64,000 nt of DNA from Colwellia psychrerythraea (GTDB taxonomy: Bacteria; Pseudomonadota; Gammaproteobacteria; Enterobacterales; Alteromonadaceae), in NCBI GenBank assembly GCA_002163005.1, contig MAAF01000007.1, positions 44,876 to 108,875 of the forward strand. The letters are read 5' to 3'. Numbering within the stretch: position 1 is the first letter of the stretch; the number at the start of each line of letters is the position of its first letter. Below, piece after piece: positions 26,292 through 36,378 of this stretch. The translations under genes and the position numbers were made by a program. The notes under the pieces were generated by a model, which did no database searches, was not told where the DNA came from, and was given only the letters and a program-made list of their open reading frames with translations.

Positions 26292-28622
26292 GTGGCAAGT
26301 CTTATTAGTTCGAATCGAAGCCGTGGGATTAAAAATTCATTGGCAAAATGGTTAATAACCCTCGGTGGTATTAGCGTTTTGTTTACCCTAGTGCTGATTT
26401 TTTTGTATTTACTTTACGTGGTGAAGCCTATTTTTGACTCGGCTCAAATTGAGCCAAAGGTTAGTCTTGATTTAACAACTAATGAAAAAGTGTTAAGCAC
26501 TGGTGTTGATGAATTACAAGAAGTGGCTTATGAAATTACAGAAGCTGGTAACATTGATTTCTATCATTTAAAAGCCAGTGTTCCTGAAGCAGACAACCCG
26601 TTTGCTGTCGGTGATAATGCACTTTCAATGTCTTTATTTGCAAGTGACGACTTTAATCAAGAACAAGTGGTTAATGTAATTAATTCTTTTTCAGCGAATA
26701 AATTACTTCATACATCCAAGGGTAAAACGTTATTAATTCAGCCAAGTTTTTATGCTAAATACGCTAATGATACCCGTGAAATAATTCCCCAAGTAAATTA
26801 TCCCCTCGGTCAAGGTTCTTTAATTATTGATGAACAACAAACACCACTTTCTCAATTAGCCTTTGCAATAGATGATGAAAGAATCGTTTTTGTTGCTGTT
26901 ACTGAAGATAAACGTTTAATCAAAACGAGCTTTATTGCTGAAGATGACTTCAGTTCTTCTAGTGATGGAGATGATGTTGAATACGAGACTATTTTTCAAC
27001 AAATTGAGCTTGTTGATGATGTAATTGATGAAATAAAAGTAACACCCGATTTAAGTTTAGCCTTTATTCGAAGTGCTTCAACGGTATATGTGTATTCACT
27101 AAACGATGACGAAGAAGTTAGCCTTAAAGCAACAATCACCCCGACACTAGATAACAATAATACTTACCTCACCTCTATGGCACTGCTTTCAGGGAGTAGT
27201 TCTGTTTTGCTTGGTGATAGTAGTGGTCGAGTCAGTCAGTGGTTTGAAGTCTCAACAGGATCAGGTCGTCAGTTTAAACAAATTCGAACCTTTAATGCTA
27301 ATGATGACGAGGCTAGCTATGATAGTACCGGACAAACATCAAGCGCGATAACCGCTATTTATACTGAGCAATATAGAAAGAGTTTTTACACCATGACCAA
27401 TACCGGCATGGCCAATGTTTTTTATACCACCAGCTCAGCACATCTTTGGCAAGGCAAACTTGCCACCGCTCAACCAGAAGCGTTTGCGATAGCACCGCGG
27501 GCTAATGGTTTGATTATTATTGGTAATGATGCTCTTGATGCTTCTAAGAAAAGCTTACAAGCTTTTAGTGTTCATAATGAGCATCCAGAAGTTACTTGGC
27601 AAGCGCTATGGCAGGAAGTTTGGTATGAAGGTTACCCTGAGCCAGACTATATCTGGCAATCAACATCAGGCTCTGATGACTTTGAAGGTAAGTTTTCTTT
27701 AGTACCTATTTCTTTTGGTACCATTAAAGCGGCTTTATATGCAATGTTATTTGCCGTGCCTATTGCCTTAACTGCTGCGATATATACCGCATACTTTATG
27801 ACACCGGGAATGCGTAAAAAAGTTAAACCTACCATTGAAATGATGGAAGCATTACCTACCGTTATTTTAGGTTTCTTAGCTGGTTTATGGTTAGCGCCAC
27901 TGATGGAAGAGTACTTACCGGCAATATTCTTACTATTTATATTCTTACCTTTATCGACACTAATAACAGCATTTGCATGGCATAACCTACCAAATCACTG
28001 GAAAGACAAATTACCAGAAACCTTGGCTCCACTGTTATTAATACCCGTTATGATCTTAGCAATCTATGCTGCTTTTTCACTATCAGGTGTACTCGAGTTG
28101 GTATTTTTTAATGGCGATATGAGACAGTTTTTAACAAATGACTTAGGTATCAACTTTGATCAACGTAATGCCTTAGTTGTTGGCATTGCGATGGGCTTTG
28201 CTGTTATCCCTACGATATTCTCTATGGCTGAAGATGCAATCTTCAGTGTTCCAGGTCATCTAACGAGTGGCTCATTAGCATTGGGTGCAACGCAATGGCA
28301 AACACTTATTAAAGTGGTGTTGCTCACGGCAAGTCCCGGTATATTCTCTGCGGTTATGATGGGTCTTGGCCGTGCTGTAGGTGAAACAATGATTGTTTTG
28401 ATGGCAACAGGTAATACACCAATTTTAGATTGGAGTATCTTCCAAGGAATGAGAACGCTAGCAGCAAATATTGCCGTAGAAATGCCAGAGTCCGAAGTGG
28501 GTAGTTCTCACTATCGAATATTATTCTTGGCAGCGTTTGTGCTCTTTATCTTCACCTTTATTTTCAATACAGCAGCAGAGTTTGTTCGTCAACGATTACG
28601 AGAAAAATACAGTTCAATGTAG
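26292..28622 (+). CDS. pstC: Phosphate ABC transporter permease PstC, long form
   Basis: This is the inner-membrane permease of the high-affinity phosphate importer. The start is GTG with AAGG eight bases upstream. At 776 residues it is more than twice the enteric length: after the first membrane segment (about 18-42) an extracytoplasmic domain of some 420 residues is inserted, with beta-propeller-like repeats. The canonical permease domain begins near residue 475, with the ABC-coupling EAA loop near LTSGSLALGATQWQTLIKVVL. Long forms occur in Vibrio and Shewanella relatives. No PstS gene is nearby. Confidence 0.92.
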   Translation: MASLISSNRSRGIKNSLAKWLITLGGISVLFTLVLIFLYLLYVVKPIFDSAQIEPKVSLDLTTNEKVLSTGVDELQEVAYEITEAGNIDFYHLKASVPEADNPFAVGDNALSMSLFASDDFNQEQVVNVINSFSANKLLHTSKGKTLLIQPSFYAKYANDTREIIPQVNYPLGQGSLIIDEQQTPLSQLAFAIDDERIVFVAVTEDKRLIKTSFIAEDDFSSSSDGDDVEYETIFQQIELVDDVIDEIKVTPDLSLAFIRSASTVYVYSLNDDEEVSLKATITPTLDNNNTYLTSMALLSGSSSVLLGDSSGRVSQWFEVSTGSGRQFKQIRTFNANDDEASYDSTGQTSSAITAIYTEQYRKSFYTMTNTGMANVFYTTSSAHLWQGKLATAQPEAFAIAPRANGLIIIGNDALDASKKSLQAFSVHNEHPEVTWQALWQEVWYEGYPEPDYIWQSTSGSDDFEGKFSLVPISFGTIKAALYAMLFAVPIALTAAIYTAYFMTPGMRKKVKPTIEMMEALPTVILGFLAGLWLAPLMEEYLPAIFLLFIFLPLSTLITAFAWHNLPNHWKDKLPETLAPLLLIPVMILAIYAAFSLSGVLELVFFNGDMRQFLTNDLGINFDQRNALVVGIAMGFAVIPTIFSMAEDAIFSVPGHLTSGSLALGATQWQTLIKVVLLTASPGIFSAVMMGLGRAVGETMIVLMATGNTPILDWSIFQGMRTLAANIAVEMPESEVGSSHYRILFLAAFVLFIFTFIFNTAAEFVRQRLREKYSSM

Positions 28623-28730
28623 TCGTTAGTATTGAATTTAGAAAATATACAATAATTTTTATAGAGATCAGTGGCTATTCAGCTTTACAGCAACAAGATG
28701 AAAAGTCACTCACCAATGACGAGTTAGTTT

Positions 28731-30368
28731 ATGAATAAGTGGTTTAAATCAGGCTCCCCTTGGATATGGCTATCAGCGGGTGGCGTAAGTATCAGTTTAA
28801 TTTCAGTGTTAGGTTTGCTTTGGCTTATCGCTTCTCGGGGCTTATCTTATTTTTGGCCAAGTGAGTTATATCAATTTGATCTTACTGATGAGCATGGCAC
28901 TAAAAGTGTTGTTATCGGTGAAATATACGATAGAGAACAAATTCCGGTTAGCCAATTAGCACATTTAAATTTAGCGCTTGATCCTAAGCAAGAAATATTA
29001 GAGCGATTGTTAATCAAAACTGGTAACCGAGAGCTAGTTAGTTTAGATTTTCGATGGTTGTTAAGTCATAACATTCAAAAGACACAAACACCAAAAGACT
29101 TGGTTGTTGTTGAGCGTCGCACTAATGGTAATTTTTACGGTTACATTGAAAGCGTTGTTGTTGATGGAAAAAAAGTAGCGTCAAATCAGTTAGCTGAATT
29201 ACTCACACGGGTTGATAATTTTCAAGAACAGATTGATGATTTACAAAAATCAGATATTGGCGCTATAAACTACCAGTTAGAACGTTTGCGTTTAAAAACA
29301 CGTAAATATCAATTACAAGATAAACTAACACCTGAGTTGCAAGCACAAATTGACAGTGAAATAGCAACATTAAATCAAGATTACGCAAAACTAGAGCAAG
29401 AGTTGATGGGATATCGAGAAGAGATATCGCGTGATCATATTGTTATGCGTGCTATGGATGGTCAGTTAGTGACTATTAATTTTGAATCTATCCTTAAGGT
29501 GACTTTTAATAATCAACTTAGCATTGTTGATAAAACAGCACTATTCTTCAGCCACATAGGTTCATTTTTAATCGAAGATCCTCGTGAAGCCAATACAGAA
29601 GGCGGCGTATTTCCTGCTATTTTTGGCACTGTACTTATGGTGTTGTTAATGACGGTAATCGTGTCACCCTTTGGTGTCATCGCTGCTATATATTTACATG
29701 AGTATGCAGGTAAAAATGCTTTTACTAAGCTGTTACGTATCGCTGTTATCAACTTGGCCGGCGTACCTTCTATTGTTTATGGGGTGTTTGGTTTAGGATT
29801 TTTTGTTTATATGGTTGGTGGCTCACTCGACCAATTGTTTTATTCAGAAAACTTACCTAGTCCTACCTTTGGTACGCCAGGGGTTTTATGGTCAGCGTTA
29901 ACATTGGCAATATTAACCTTACCGGTAGTCATTGTTTCAACAGAGGAGGGCTTATCACGTATTCCATCAGCGATGCGCCATGGTTCACTCGCGTTAGGTG
30001 CAACTAAAGCCGAAACTCTGTGGCGTATTATTTTACCTATTGCTAGCCCTGCTATTATGACCGGTATCATTTTAGCCATTGCCCGAGCTGCAGGCGAGGT
30101 AGCCCCGTTAATGCTGGTTGGTGTAGTTAAAATGGCACCTAATTTACCCTTGGACGGTAATTTCCCCTTCTTACACTTAGATAGAAAGTTCATGCATTTA
30201 GGCTTTCATATTTATGATGTTGGCTTTCAAAGTCCCAATGTTGAAGCAGCAAGACCACTGGTTTATGCAACAGCTCTACTCTTGGTAAGCATAATTGTAG
30301 CTTTGAATATGACCGCTGTTTCAATCCGTAATAAATTACGTGAAAGATATAAGATGTTAGAGCATTAG
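28731..30368 (+). CDS. pstA: Phosphate ABC transporter permease PstA, long form
   Basis: This second permease subunit pairs with PstC. It is 545 residues against about 300 in enterics. The extra part lies after the first membrane helix (residues 14-34): an extracytoplasmic region to about residue 285 that contains a coiled coil (about 160-225). Then come the usual helices, with the EAA loop in MRHGSLALGATKAETLWRIILP. The extra domains in PstC and PstA probably contact each other. It lies 108 bp after pstC. Confidence 0.92.
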   Translation: MNKWFKSGSPWIWLSAGGVSISLISVLGLLWLIASRGLSYFWPSELYQFDLTDEHGTKSVVIGEIYDREQIPVSQLAHLNLALDPKQEILERLLIKTGNRELVSLDFRWLLSHNIQKTQTPKDLVVVERRTNGNFYGYIESVVVDGKKVASNQLAELLTRVDNFQEQIDDLQKSDIGAINYQLERLRLKTRKYQLQDKLTPELQAQIDSEIATLNQDYAKLEQELMGYREEISRDHIVMRAMDGQLVTINFESILKVTFNNQLSIVDKTALFFSHIGSFLIEDPREANTEGGVFPAIFGTVLMVLLMTVIVSPFGVIAAIYLHEYAGKNAFTKLLRIAVINLAGVPSIVYGVFGLGFFVYMVGGSLDQLFYSENLPSPTFGTPGVLWSALTLAILTLPVVIVSTEEGLSRIPSAMRHGSLALGATKAETLWRIILPIASPAIMTGIILAIARAAGEVAPLMLVGVVKMAPNLPLDGNFPFLHLDRKFMHLGFHIYDVGFQSPNVEAARPLVYATALLLVSIIVALNMTAVSIRNKLRERYKMLEH

Positions 30369-30479
30369 TTTACTCTGACAACATTTAGTAATTTTAAATT
30401 AGTAAGTTGCATTTAGTAACTATCAATTAGCTAATTAATAAACAACGATTAATGAAAAGTAATTAGAGAAACACCTATT

Positions 30480-31319
30480 ATGATTTCTATTAGCCCAAAA
30501 GCGTTAGCGCCTGGCTCAGATACATCCATTGAAAAAAAGTTAGATTTATCTAATTTAACACCTGAACAAATTGCTTTAGATATTAATAAATTAAATTTAT
30601 TCTATGGTAAAAAACAAGCGTTAAATGATATTACTATGTCTATTCCCAAAGGGCAGGTAACAGCATTCATTGGGCCAAGTGGTTGTGGTAAATCAACGTT
30701 ATTACGCTCTATTAACCGTATGAACGACTTAGTTGATAATTGTCATATAAGTGGCGAGATAAACCTTCATGGTAATAATATCTATGATAAACATGTTGAT
30801 GTTGCAGAGCTAAGACGCAAGGTCGGCATGGTATTTCAACGACCTAATCCATTTCCTAAAACTATTTATGAAAATGTGGTTTATGGTTTACGTATTATGG
30901 GCGAAAATAACCGTAGAAGACTTGATGAAGCTGCCGAGCAATCCTTACGCAGTGCGGCACTTTGGAATGAAGTAAAAGATAGGTTGCATGAAAGTGCTCT
31001 AGGTCTCTCTGGCGGTCAGCAACAACGTTTAGTCATTGCTCGTGCTATTGCTATTCAACCTGAGGTATTACTACTTGATGAGCCTACTTCAGCACTCGAC
31101 CCTATTTCAACCTTGACCATTGAAGAGTTAATCAATGATCTTAAAAAACAATTTACCGTGGTTATTGTTACGCATAATATGCAACAAGCAGCACGGGTAT
31201 CAGATCAAACAGCATTTATGTATATGGGGGATTTAATAGAGTACAGTGATACCAATACTTTATTCACCACACCACTGAAAAAGAAAACTGAAGATTATAT
31301 TACTGGCCGTTATGGTTAA
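30480..31319 (+). CDS. pstB: Phosphate ABC transporter ATPase PstB
   Basis: This is the cytoplasmic ATPase that drives phosphate import. Walker [10 protein letters not shown] is at residues 65-73, the signature [14 protein letters not shown] follows mid-protein, and Walker [13 protein letters not shown] and the H-loop VIVTHNM come after. It has a 30-residue N-terminal extension ([10 protein letters not shown]...) before the core begins at [12 protein letters not shown]. The 111-bp gap after pstA shows no terminator, so the operon is continuous. Confidence 0.97.
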   Translation: MISISPKALAPGSDTSIEKKLDLSNLTPEQIALDINKLNLFYGKKQALNDITMSIPKGQVTAFIGPSGCGKSTLLRSINRMNDLVDNCHISGEINLHGNNIYDKHVDVAELRRKVGMVFQRPNPFPKTIYENVVYGLRIMGENNRRRLDEAAEQSLRSAALWNEVKDRLHESALGLSGGQQQRLVIARAIAIQPEVLLLDEPTSALDPISTLTIEELINDLKKQFTVVIVTHNMQQAARVSDQTAFMYMGDLIEYSDTNTLFTTPLKKKTEDYITGRYG

Positions 31320-31367
31320 TTATAAATTAAGAAAAGATGCAAGCGCATACCTATGAAAGGACATCCC

Positions 31368-32069
31368 ATGGATAATTTACAAATTGGTCGCCATATTTCT
31401 GGCCAGTTCAATGAAGATTTAGAACGCGTCATTAATAATGTCATGCAAATGGGCGGTTTAGTTGAGAAGCAATTAACTGATGCACTTGCTTCTGTTGAGC
31501 AAGCAGATATTGCCTTGGCAAAACAAGTATTAACTAACGACTATCAAGTTAATGCTTATGAAGTCAGTATTGATGATGAATGTACGCGTATTATTGCTAA
31601 GCGCCAACCAGCAGCTGGCGATTTACGCTTGATTATGGCCGTTGTGAAAACGATTGCTGATTTGGAGAGAATAGGTGATGAGGCTGAGAAAATTGCCAAA
31701 GTTGCGCTAGAAAGTTTTTCTTCGTCACAGCAAGACTTACTGGTTAATCTAGACAATTTAGGTCGACGAGTACTCGAGTTTCTACAGGCTAGTCTTGATG
31801 CTTTCACTCGAATGGATTGTGAAACTGCGATTAAAATTCATCAAATGGATGACAAAATAAACCGTGAATATGAAGCGCTAATGCGTCAATTAATGACCTA
31901 TATGATGGAAGACCCACGTTCCATTCCGCAAGTTATGACGGTTATTTGGTCAGCACGCGCACTTGAACGTATTGGTGATCGTTGTCAAAACATATGTGAA
32001 TACATCATTTATTTTGTTAAAGGCAAGGTTGTACGTCATACCACAGCAGAAGATATGAAAAACTTATAA
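31368..32069 (+). CDS. phoU: Phosphate signalling regulator PhoU
   Basis: PhoU is a helical metal-binding protein that couples the Pst transporter to the PhoR sensor and restrains uptake. The start is placed at ATG 31368, because AAAGGA lies six bases before it and the protein then begins MDNLQIGRHISGQF, as in the family; an ATG five codons earlier lacks such a site. Two three-helix repeats carry the metal motifs ERIGDEAEKIA and ERIGDRCQNICE. It is the last gene of the pst operon. Confidence 0.95.
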   Translation: MDNLQIGRHISGQFNEDLERVINNVMQMGGLVEKQLTDALASVEQADIALAKQVLTNDYQVNAYEVSIDDECTRIIAKRQPAAGDLRLIMAVVKTIADLERIGDEAEKIAKVALESFSSSQQDLLVNLDNLGRRVLEFLQASLDAFTRMDCETAIKIHQMDDKINREYEALMRQLMTYMMEDPRSIPQVMTVIWSARALERIGDRCQNICEYIIYFVKGKVVRHTTAEDMKNL

Positions 32070-32286
32070 CTCACTCATAAGTATAGGGTCTGTTAAAAAT
32101 AATAATAAATTCAATTGATTAACTATGCACTATACTCGTGTTTAGCAAAAATTAATTTACACTGTTGCGGTTCATTAATAAAGGCATTCACTTAAGCTGA
32201 TATTAGCATTTAACATTAGAAGTTAAATGGGGTACTATCCGCGGCGAATAGCAATGACGAGAGTTAGACTGACTGGAAACACAATT

Positions 32287-32967
32287 ATGGCTAAAAATTC
32301 AATCTTAGGTGTATTTGCAAAATCACCGATAAAACCGTTAGTAAAACATATTCAAATAGTTGTTAAATGTAGTAAACAACTAATTCCATTTTTTGAAGCA
32401 TGTACTGCACAAGACTGGAGTGAAGCGGCTAAAATTCGTCGTAAACTCTCAAAATTAGAGCAAGATGCTGACGCCTTAAAACGTCAATTGCGTTTAGAGC
32501 TTCCTGGTGGTTTATTTATGCCAGTTGATAGAGCTGACTTACTTGAACTCGTTTCCCAGCAAGACAAAATAGCGAACAAAGCAAAAGATATCGCTGGTCG
32601 TGTATTAGGGCGTAAGCTGGAAATACCTGTGAATTTGCAAGCTGAATTCTCTATTTATTTAGCGCGTTGTCTTGATGCTACGGAAAAAGCAGCTGAAGCG
32701 ATAAATGAGTTAGATGATTTATTAGAAACGGGCTTCCGTGGTCGTGAAGTGGTATTGGTAGAAAAAATGATCAGCCAGTTAGATGCTATCGAAGATGATA
32801 CTGATGACTTGCAAGTTATTTTGCGTAAAAACTTATTAGCGATTGAAAAGGATTTGAATCCAGTTGATGTAATGTTCTTATATCAAATTATTGATTGGGT
32901 TGGTGATTTAGCCGATCTTGCTGAATGTGTAGGTGCACGTTTAGAAATTCTTCTCGCTAGAAAATAG
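32287..32967 (+). CDS. TIGR00153/DUF47 family PhoU-like protein
   Basis: This is a 226-residue helical protein related to PhoU, usually encoded immediately before a Pit transporter, as here (10 bp gap), and thought to modulate it. The start is set at ATG 32287, which gives the family N-terminus MAKNSILGVFAKSPIKPL; an upstream in-frame ATG at 32227 would add 20 atypical residues. Motifs include KLSKLEQDADALKRQLR, PVDRADLLELVSQQDKIANKAKD and the C-terminal DWVGDLADLAECVG. Confidence 0.9.
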   Translation: MAKNSILGVFAKSPIKPLVKHIQIVVKCSKQLIPFFEACTAQDWSEAAKIRRKLSKLEQDADALKRQLRLELPGGLFMPVDRADLLELVSQQDKIANKAKDIAGRVLGRKLEIPVNLQAEFSIYLARCLDATEKAAEAINELDDLLETGFRGREVVLVEKMISQLDAIEDDTDDLQVILRKNLLAIEKDLNPVDVMFLYQIIDWVGDLADLAECVGARLEILLARK

Positions 32968-32977
32968 GGTTTATCTA

Positions 32978-34273
32978 ATGGAAATTATACTTAACTCAGG
33001 CGGCACTTTTGTAATTATTGCTGCCGTTGTTGGCTTCTTCATGGCGTGGGGCATTGGTGCCAATGATGTAGCCAATGCAATGGGAACCTCTGTTGGCTCG
33101 AAAGCATTAACGATTAAACAAGCCATTATTATTGCGATGATTTTTGAGTTTGCTGGTGCTTACCTTGCGGGTGGTGAAGTAACTTCAACTATTCGTAAAG
33201 GCATTATAGATGCCAGTTACTTTATCGACAGCCCTGAACTACTTGTTTACGGCATGATCTCAGCACTTTTTGCTGCTGCTACTTGGTTATTAATCGCCTC
33301 AGCCTTAGGTTGGCCTGTATCAACTACCCACTCAATTGTTGGTGCTATCGTTGGTTTTGCTGCTGTTGGTGTGAGTGCTGATGCTGTTGAATGGGGTAAG
33401 GTAATTGGCATCGTTGGTAGCTGGATTATCACACCGCTAATCTCAGGGGTTATCGCCTTTATTATTTTTAACAGTGCGCAAAAGCTGATTTTTGATACGG
33501 ATAAACCACTGCAACAAGCCAAGCGTTGGGTTCCTGCTTACATGTTCCTTGCCGGCTTTGTATTATCACTGGTTACTATCAAAAAAGGTCTTAAGCATAT
33601 TGGCCTAGAAAATGTCAATTTAGGCTTTGTTAACTTTGAAATCAAAGGCGCTGGTGGTTTCTATTTGGCAACTATTGTCGCAGTTATCGTGGCTATTATT
33701 GGCAAATTCTTTATTAGTCGCTTAAAGTTTGATGAAAATCTTGCCAAAGAAGCGCACTACGTGAATGTAGAAAAAGTATTCGCGATACTGATGATTGTTA
33801 CTGCGTGTGCAATGGCATTTGCTCATGGTTCAAATGATGTTGCCAATGCTATTGGTCCATTAGCTGCCGTGGTTAGTATTGTTGAGCATGATGGAGAAAT
33901 TGCTGCTAAATCAGCGATAGCTTGGTGGATATTACCATTAGGTGGTTTTGGTATTGTTGCCGGTCTTGCCTTATTTGGTCATAAAGTTATTGCAACTATC
34001 GGCCAAGGTATTACACATTTAACGCCAAGCCGTGGTTTTGCTGCTGAATTAGCTGCTGCCAGTACTGTTGTTATTGCTTCAGGTGCTGGTTTACCTATCT
34101 CAACCACACAAACTCTTGTTGGTGCTGTGTTAGGTGTAGGTATGGCACGTGGTATCGCAGCTATTAATTTAGGTGTTGTACGTAACATTGTTGTTTCTTG
34201 GGTTATAACCTTACCTGTTGGTGCTGGTTTATCTATTCTCTTCTTTTGGATTATGCAGGCAACATTTAGCTAG
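32978..34273 (+). CDS. pit: Pit family low-affinity inorganic phosphate transporter
   Basis: This is a 431-residue inner-membrane transporter that moves metal-phosphate or phosphate with a cation. The duplicated PiT signature is intact: GANDVANAMGTSVG near residue 27 and GSNDVANAIGPLAAV near residue 286, together with GWPVSTTHSIVGA and GLPISTTQTLVGA. About 11 membrane segments are present. It forms a unit with the DUF47 gene, next to the pst operon, so high- and low-affinity phosphate uptake lie side by side. Confidence 0.95.
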   Translation: MEIILNSGGTFVIIAAVVGFFMAWGIGANDVANAMGTSVGSKALTIKQAIIIAMIFEFAGAYLAGGEVTSTIRKGIIDASYFIDSPELLVYGMISALFAAATWLLIASALGWPVSTTHSIVGAIVGFAAVGVSADAVEWGKVIGIVGSWIITPLISGVIAFIIFNSAQKLIFDTDKPLQQAKRWVPAYMFLAGFVLSLVTIKKGLKHIGLENVNLGFVNFEIKGAGGFYLATIVAVIVAIIGKFFISRLKFDENLAKEAHYVNVEKVFAILMIVTACAMAFAHGSNDVANAIGPLAAVVSIVEHDGEIAAKSAIAWWILPLGGFGIVAGLALFGHKVIATIGQGITHLTPSRGFAAELAAASTVVIASGAGLPISTTQTLVGAVLGVGMARGIAAINLGVVRNIVVSWVITLPVGAGLSILFFWIMQATFS

Positions 34274-34298
34274 TCACATGCCCCTGGAAAACAGAGAC

Positions 34299-34330
34299 AA
34301 AAAAGCCGCAACGTATTGCGGCTTTTTTAT
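34299..34330. terminator. Bidirectional terminator after pit
   Basis: AAAAAGCCGCAA and TTGCGGCTTTTT form a perfect stem with A and T runs, between pit (plus) and the parvulin gene (minus). Confidence 0.88.
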
Positions 34331-34412
34331 TTTCTTTAATCATGACTTCTAAAGTACCATGATTAAAAAGCTATTTAACTCACTTGTTAATAAACTTTTT
34401 AGTTAACTAGAT

Positions 34413-34691
34413 TTAGCTACGGTCAGTAACTTCTAATAAGTGGTAACCAAACTGAGTTTGTACAGGGCCTTGTACTGTATTTAAAGGAGCTGAAAAAACA
34501 ACTTTATCAAATTCAGGAACCATTTGACCTGGGCCAAAGCTACCTAAATCACCACCTTGGGCTTTTGATGGGCAGTTCGAATGCTCTTTAGCCACTTCAG
34601 CAAAGTCTTTACCTGCTTCAATTTCTGCCTTTAAGGCTAAACATTGTTCTTCTGTATCCACTAAAAGGTGGCGTGCACTTGCTTGAGACAT
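34413..34691 (-). CDS. ppiC: PpiC-type parvulin peptidyl-prolyl isomerase
   Basis: This is a 92-residue single-domain cytoplasmic parvulin. The family blocks ARHLLV at the start, FAEVAKEHSNCPSKAQGGDLGSFGPGQMVPEFD in the middle and GPVQTQFGYHLLEV at the end are complete. It has no signal peptide or chaperone domain, so it corresponds to free PpiC rather than SurA or PpiD. It is transcribed alone. Confidence 0.95.
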   Translation of the reverse strand: MSQASARHLLVDTEEQCLALKAEIEAGKDFAEVAKEHSNCPSKAQGGDLGSFGPGQMVPEFDKVVFSAPLNTVQGPVQTQFGYHLLEVTDRS

Positions 34692-35103
34692 ACTTCTTTC
34701 CTATTTCTGTTTTGTGAAATTATAACTATTTTGAAATATTTATAATTGAGCATAGGTACATTAACGCATCTAATTAATAATTGAAAGTAAGGTAAATAAA
34801 AGTAATTTATTAGCTATTGAATTCATTGAACTATTAGCTGTAGTGGAGACATATTTAAAATAGGTAAAACTATCGTAAAGTCCTTATACCACGGGCTTCG
34901 TACTTTAAAAGAAAGATAGTTAAACGTTAGTAAAGCATTAACTTTAAGGATAATAGTAAAGTACTCATATTAATATTGAGGATGAATTATCTTTGCGTTA
35001 GCTATTGCTATGGTAGATTCGCACTTCAACTTAAATATAGGTAGAATAGCGGCAATTTTTGATTCACCTATTGTACTGATACTCAAAGCAGTAAGGATTA
35101 CTT
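34692..35103 (+). other. 412-bp divergent intergenic region
   Basis: This AT-rich gap lies between the divergent ppiC and DUF2058 genes. It contains a loose inverted repeat: AACTATC with AAAGT near 34868-34883, and ACTTT with GATAGTT near 34901-34923. There is no T run and no match to the repeat families elsewhere in the window. I find no gene or recognisable RNA in it. Confidence 0.4.
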
Positions 35104-35655
35104 ATGGCCTCTCTTCAAGATCAATTGCTCAAAGCAGGATTAACCACTAAACAAAAAACGCGCCAAGCTAATGCTGATAAGCGTAAGAAAAATAAACAGC
35201 AACGCAGCGGTGTTGAGCACGGTGCTAGCTTGCAAGAGCAAGTAAAACAAGATTTAGCACTATCAAAAGCTGATAAGCTTGCTAAGGATACAGCGCTTAA
35301 TAATGCAAAAAATATTGAGCTCGCCAATAAAGAACAACAATTACGTATCAAACAAATTCTTGATCATCACCAACTAACAGGTGTGAGAGGAGAGAGTGAA
35401 TATAATTATACTTTCAATAATAAAGTTAAAAAAATAGTACTAGATGCCATCACGCATAAAGCGCTAGTAAATGGTCGCTTGGCGCTGTGTGGTTTAAATG
35501 AAACGACCTATCTTGTCACCAGCGAAACAGCAGAAAAAGTAGCAGAGCTCGATAAAAACATCATACTTGTTCAGAATGATAAAGTAGACGCTGAAGAAAC
35601 TGATGAAAATGATCCGTACGCTGATTATCAAATTCCAGATGATTTGATGTGGTAG
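35104..35655 (+). CDS. yaiL: DUF2058 (YaiL-type) protein
   Basis: This is a 183-residue cytoplasmic protein. The N-terminal MASLQDQLLKAGLTTKQKTRQANADKRK is the family signature, followed by a long Lys/Gln/Ala-rich helix (about 30-90), then a small folded domain (YNYTFNNKVKKIVLDAIT...) and an acidic C-terminus DENDPYADYQIPDDLMW. Function is not known; the basic helix suggests contact with nucleic acid or ribosomes. It is transcribed alone and followed by a strong hairpin. Confidence 0.88.
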   Translation: MASLQDQLLKAGLTTKQKTRQANADKRKKNKQQRSGVEHGASLQEQVKQDLALSKADKLAKDTALNNAKNIELANKEQQLRIKQILDHHQLTGVRGESEYNYTFNNKVKKIVLDAITHKALVNGRLALCGLNETTYLVTSETAEKVAELDKNIILVQNDKVDAEETDENDPYADYQIPDDLMW

Positions 35656-35785
35656 AAGGGATTGAGGAAAGCAATTTATGTAAACTGTTTTCCTTGGTTA
35701 GCAACAGGCGGATAAATATTCGTTGAATGTGTTAGAATACTGCAAAATTAGGTGTCGAGCACACCAATAAAACTAACGCTATTAC

Positions 35786-35821
35786 AATAGCTAACATAAA
35801 CAATATGTTAGCTATTTTTAG
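35786..35821 (+). terminator. Terminator after the DUF2058 gene
   Basis: AATAGCTAACATA and TATGTTAGCTATT form a perfect 13-bp stem with a 5-base loop, followed by TTTTAG. It ends only 30 bp before the next coding start. Confidence 0.8.
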
Positions 35822-35850
35822 ATTTATTTTATTTACAAGAGTTGTTAATT

Positions 35851-36225
35851 ATGTTGATGAAAGCTATCCGTTGGCCAATAGGTCAATTAATTTTACTATT
35901 AAATTTTATTTTTTCACCGAAATCGCCAAAGCGTGCTGCAGATGAGCAAGCTAAAATTGACGATAAAATACGAACACTAAGCTTGTATCAGCTACCTTCT
36001 TGCCCATTTTGTGTGAAAGTCCGTCGTACCATGAAACGTGAAGGTTTGAAAATAGAGCTACGTAATATCAGCGGTAAAAATGACTACAGTGAAGAGCTTA
36101 TTCGTGAAGGCGGTAAACGTAAAGTACCTTGTTTACGTATTGAAAAAGAAGATGGCCAAGTTCAATGGTTATATGAGTCAAGTGATGTAGTTAGCCACTT
36201 GCAAGAGTTAACTAAGGCTGCCTAA
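35851..36225 (+). CDS. Membrane-anchored glutaredoxin-like protein
   Basis: This is a 124-residue protein with a hydrophobic N-terminal segment (about residues 8-22), then a thioredoxin-fold domain with a CPFC dithiol active site near residue 53 (LPSCPFCVKVRR), the cis-proline block RKVPCLRI and the LYESSDVVSHL helix, as in glutaredoxin/GST N-terminal domains. The ATG at 35851 has AAGAG nine bases upstream; a later ATG at 35857 is also possible. Orientation in the membrane and the partner protein are unknown. Confidence 0.82.
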   Translation: MLMKAIRWPIGQLILLLNFIFSPKSPKRAADEQAKIDDKIRTLSLYQLPSCPFCVKVRRTMKREGLKIELRNISGKNDYSEELIREGGKRKVPCLRIEKEDGQVQWLYESSDVVSHLQELTKAA

Positions 36226-36241
36226 CCCTAATTATTTTTAT

Positions 36242-36274
36242 ACTCACTAACATTTTATTAAGATGTTAGTGGGT
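36242..36274 (+). other. 12-bp hairpin without T run
   Basis: ACTCACTAACAT and ATGTTAGTGGGT pair along 12 positions (one G-T pair) in the gap between the glutaredoxin-like gene and msrP. There is no T run on either side, so an intrinsic terminator is doubtful; it may protect the 3' end of the mRNA. Confidence 0.45.
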
Positions 36275-36378
36275 GTTGATCTCTCTGGGGTAATTATAAA
36301 GTTATTATTGAAATTATTTATCAAAAAAATGTGTCTATTAAGTTAATCATTTGTTCAGAAAACTTAGTAGGCCTTTTT

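Noticed and set aside
32084..32100. TA-GGGTCTGTT sequence after phoU, like one end of the GGGTCTGTTG elements
   Set aside because: No matching right end is found before the next gene, and a 9-base match alone is too short to call a remnant.
34868..34923. Inverted repeat between ppiC and the DUF2058 gene
   Set aside because: Arms are short and interrupted, the loop is long and there is no T run; it is not convincing as a terminator, RNA or element.
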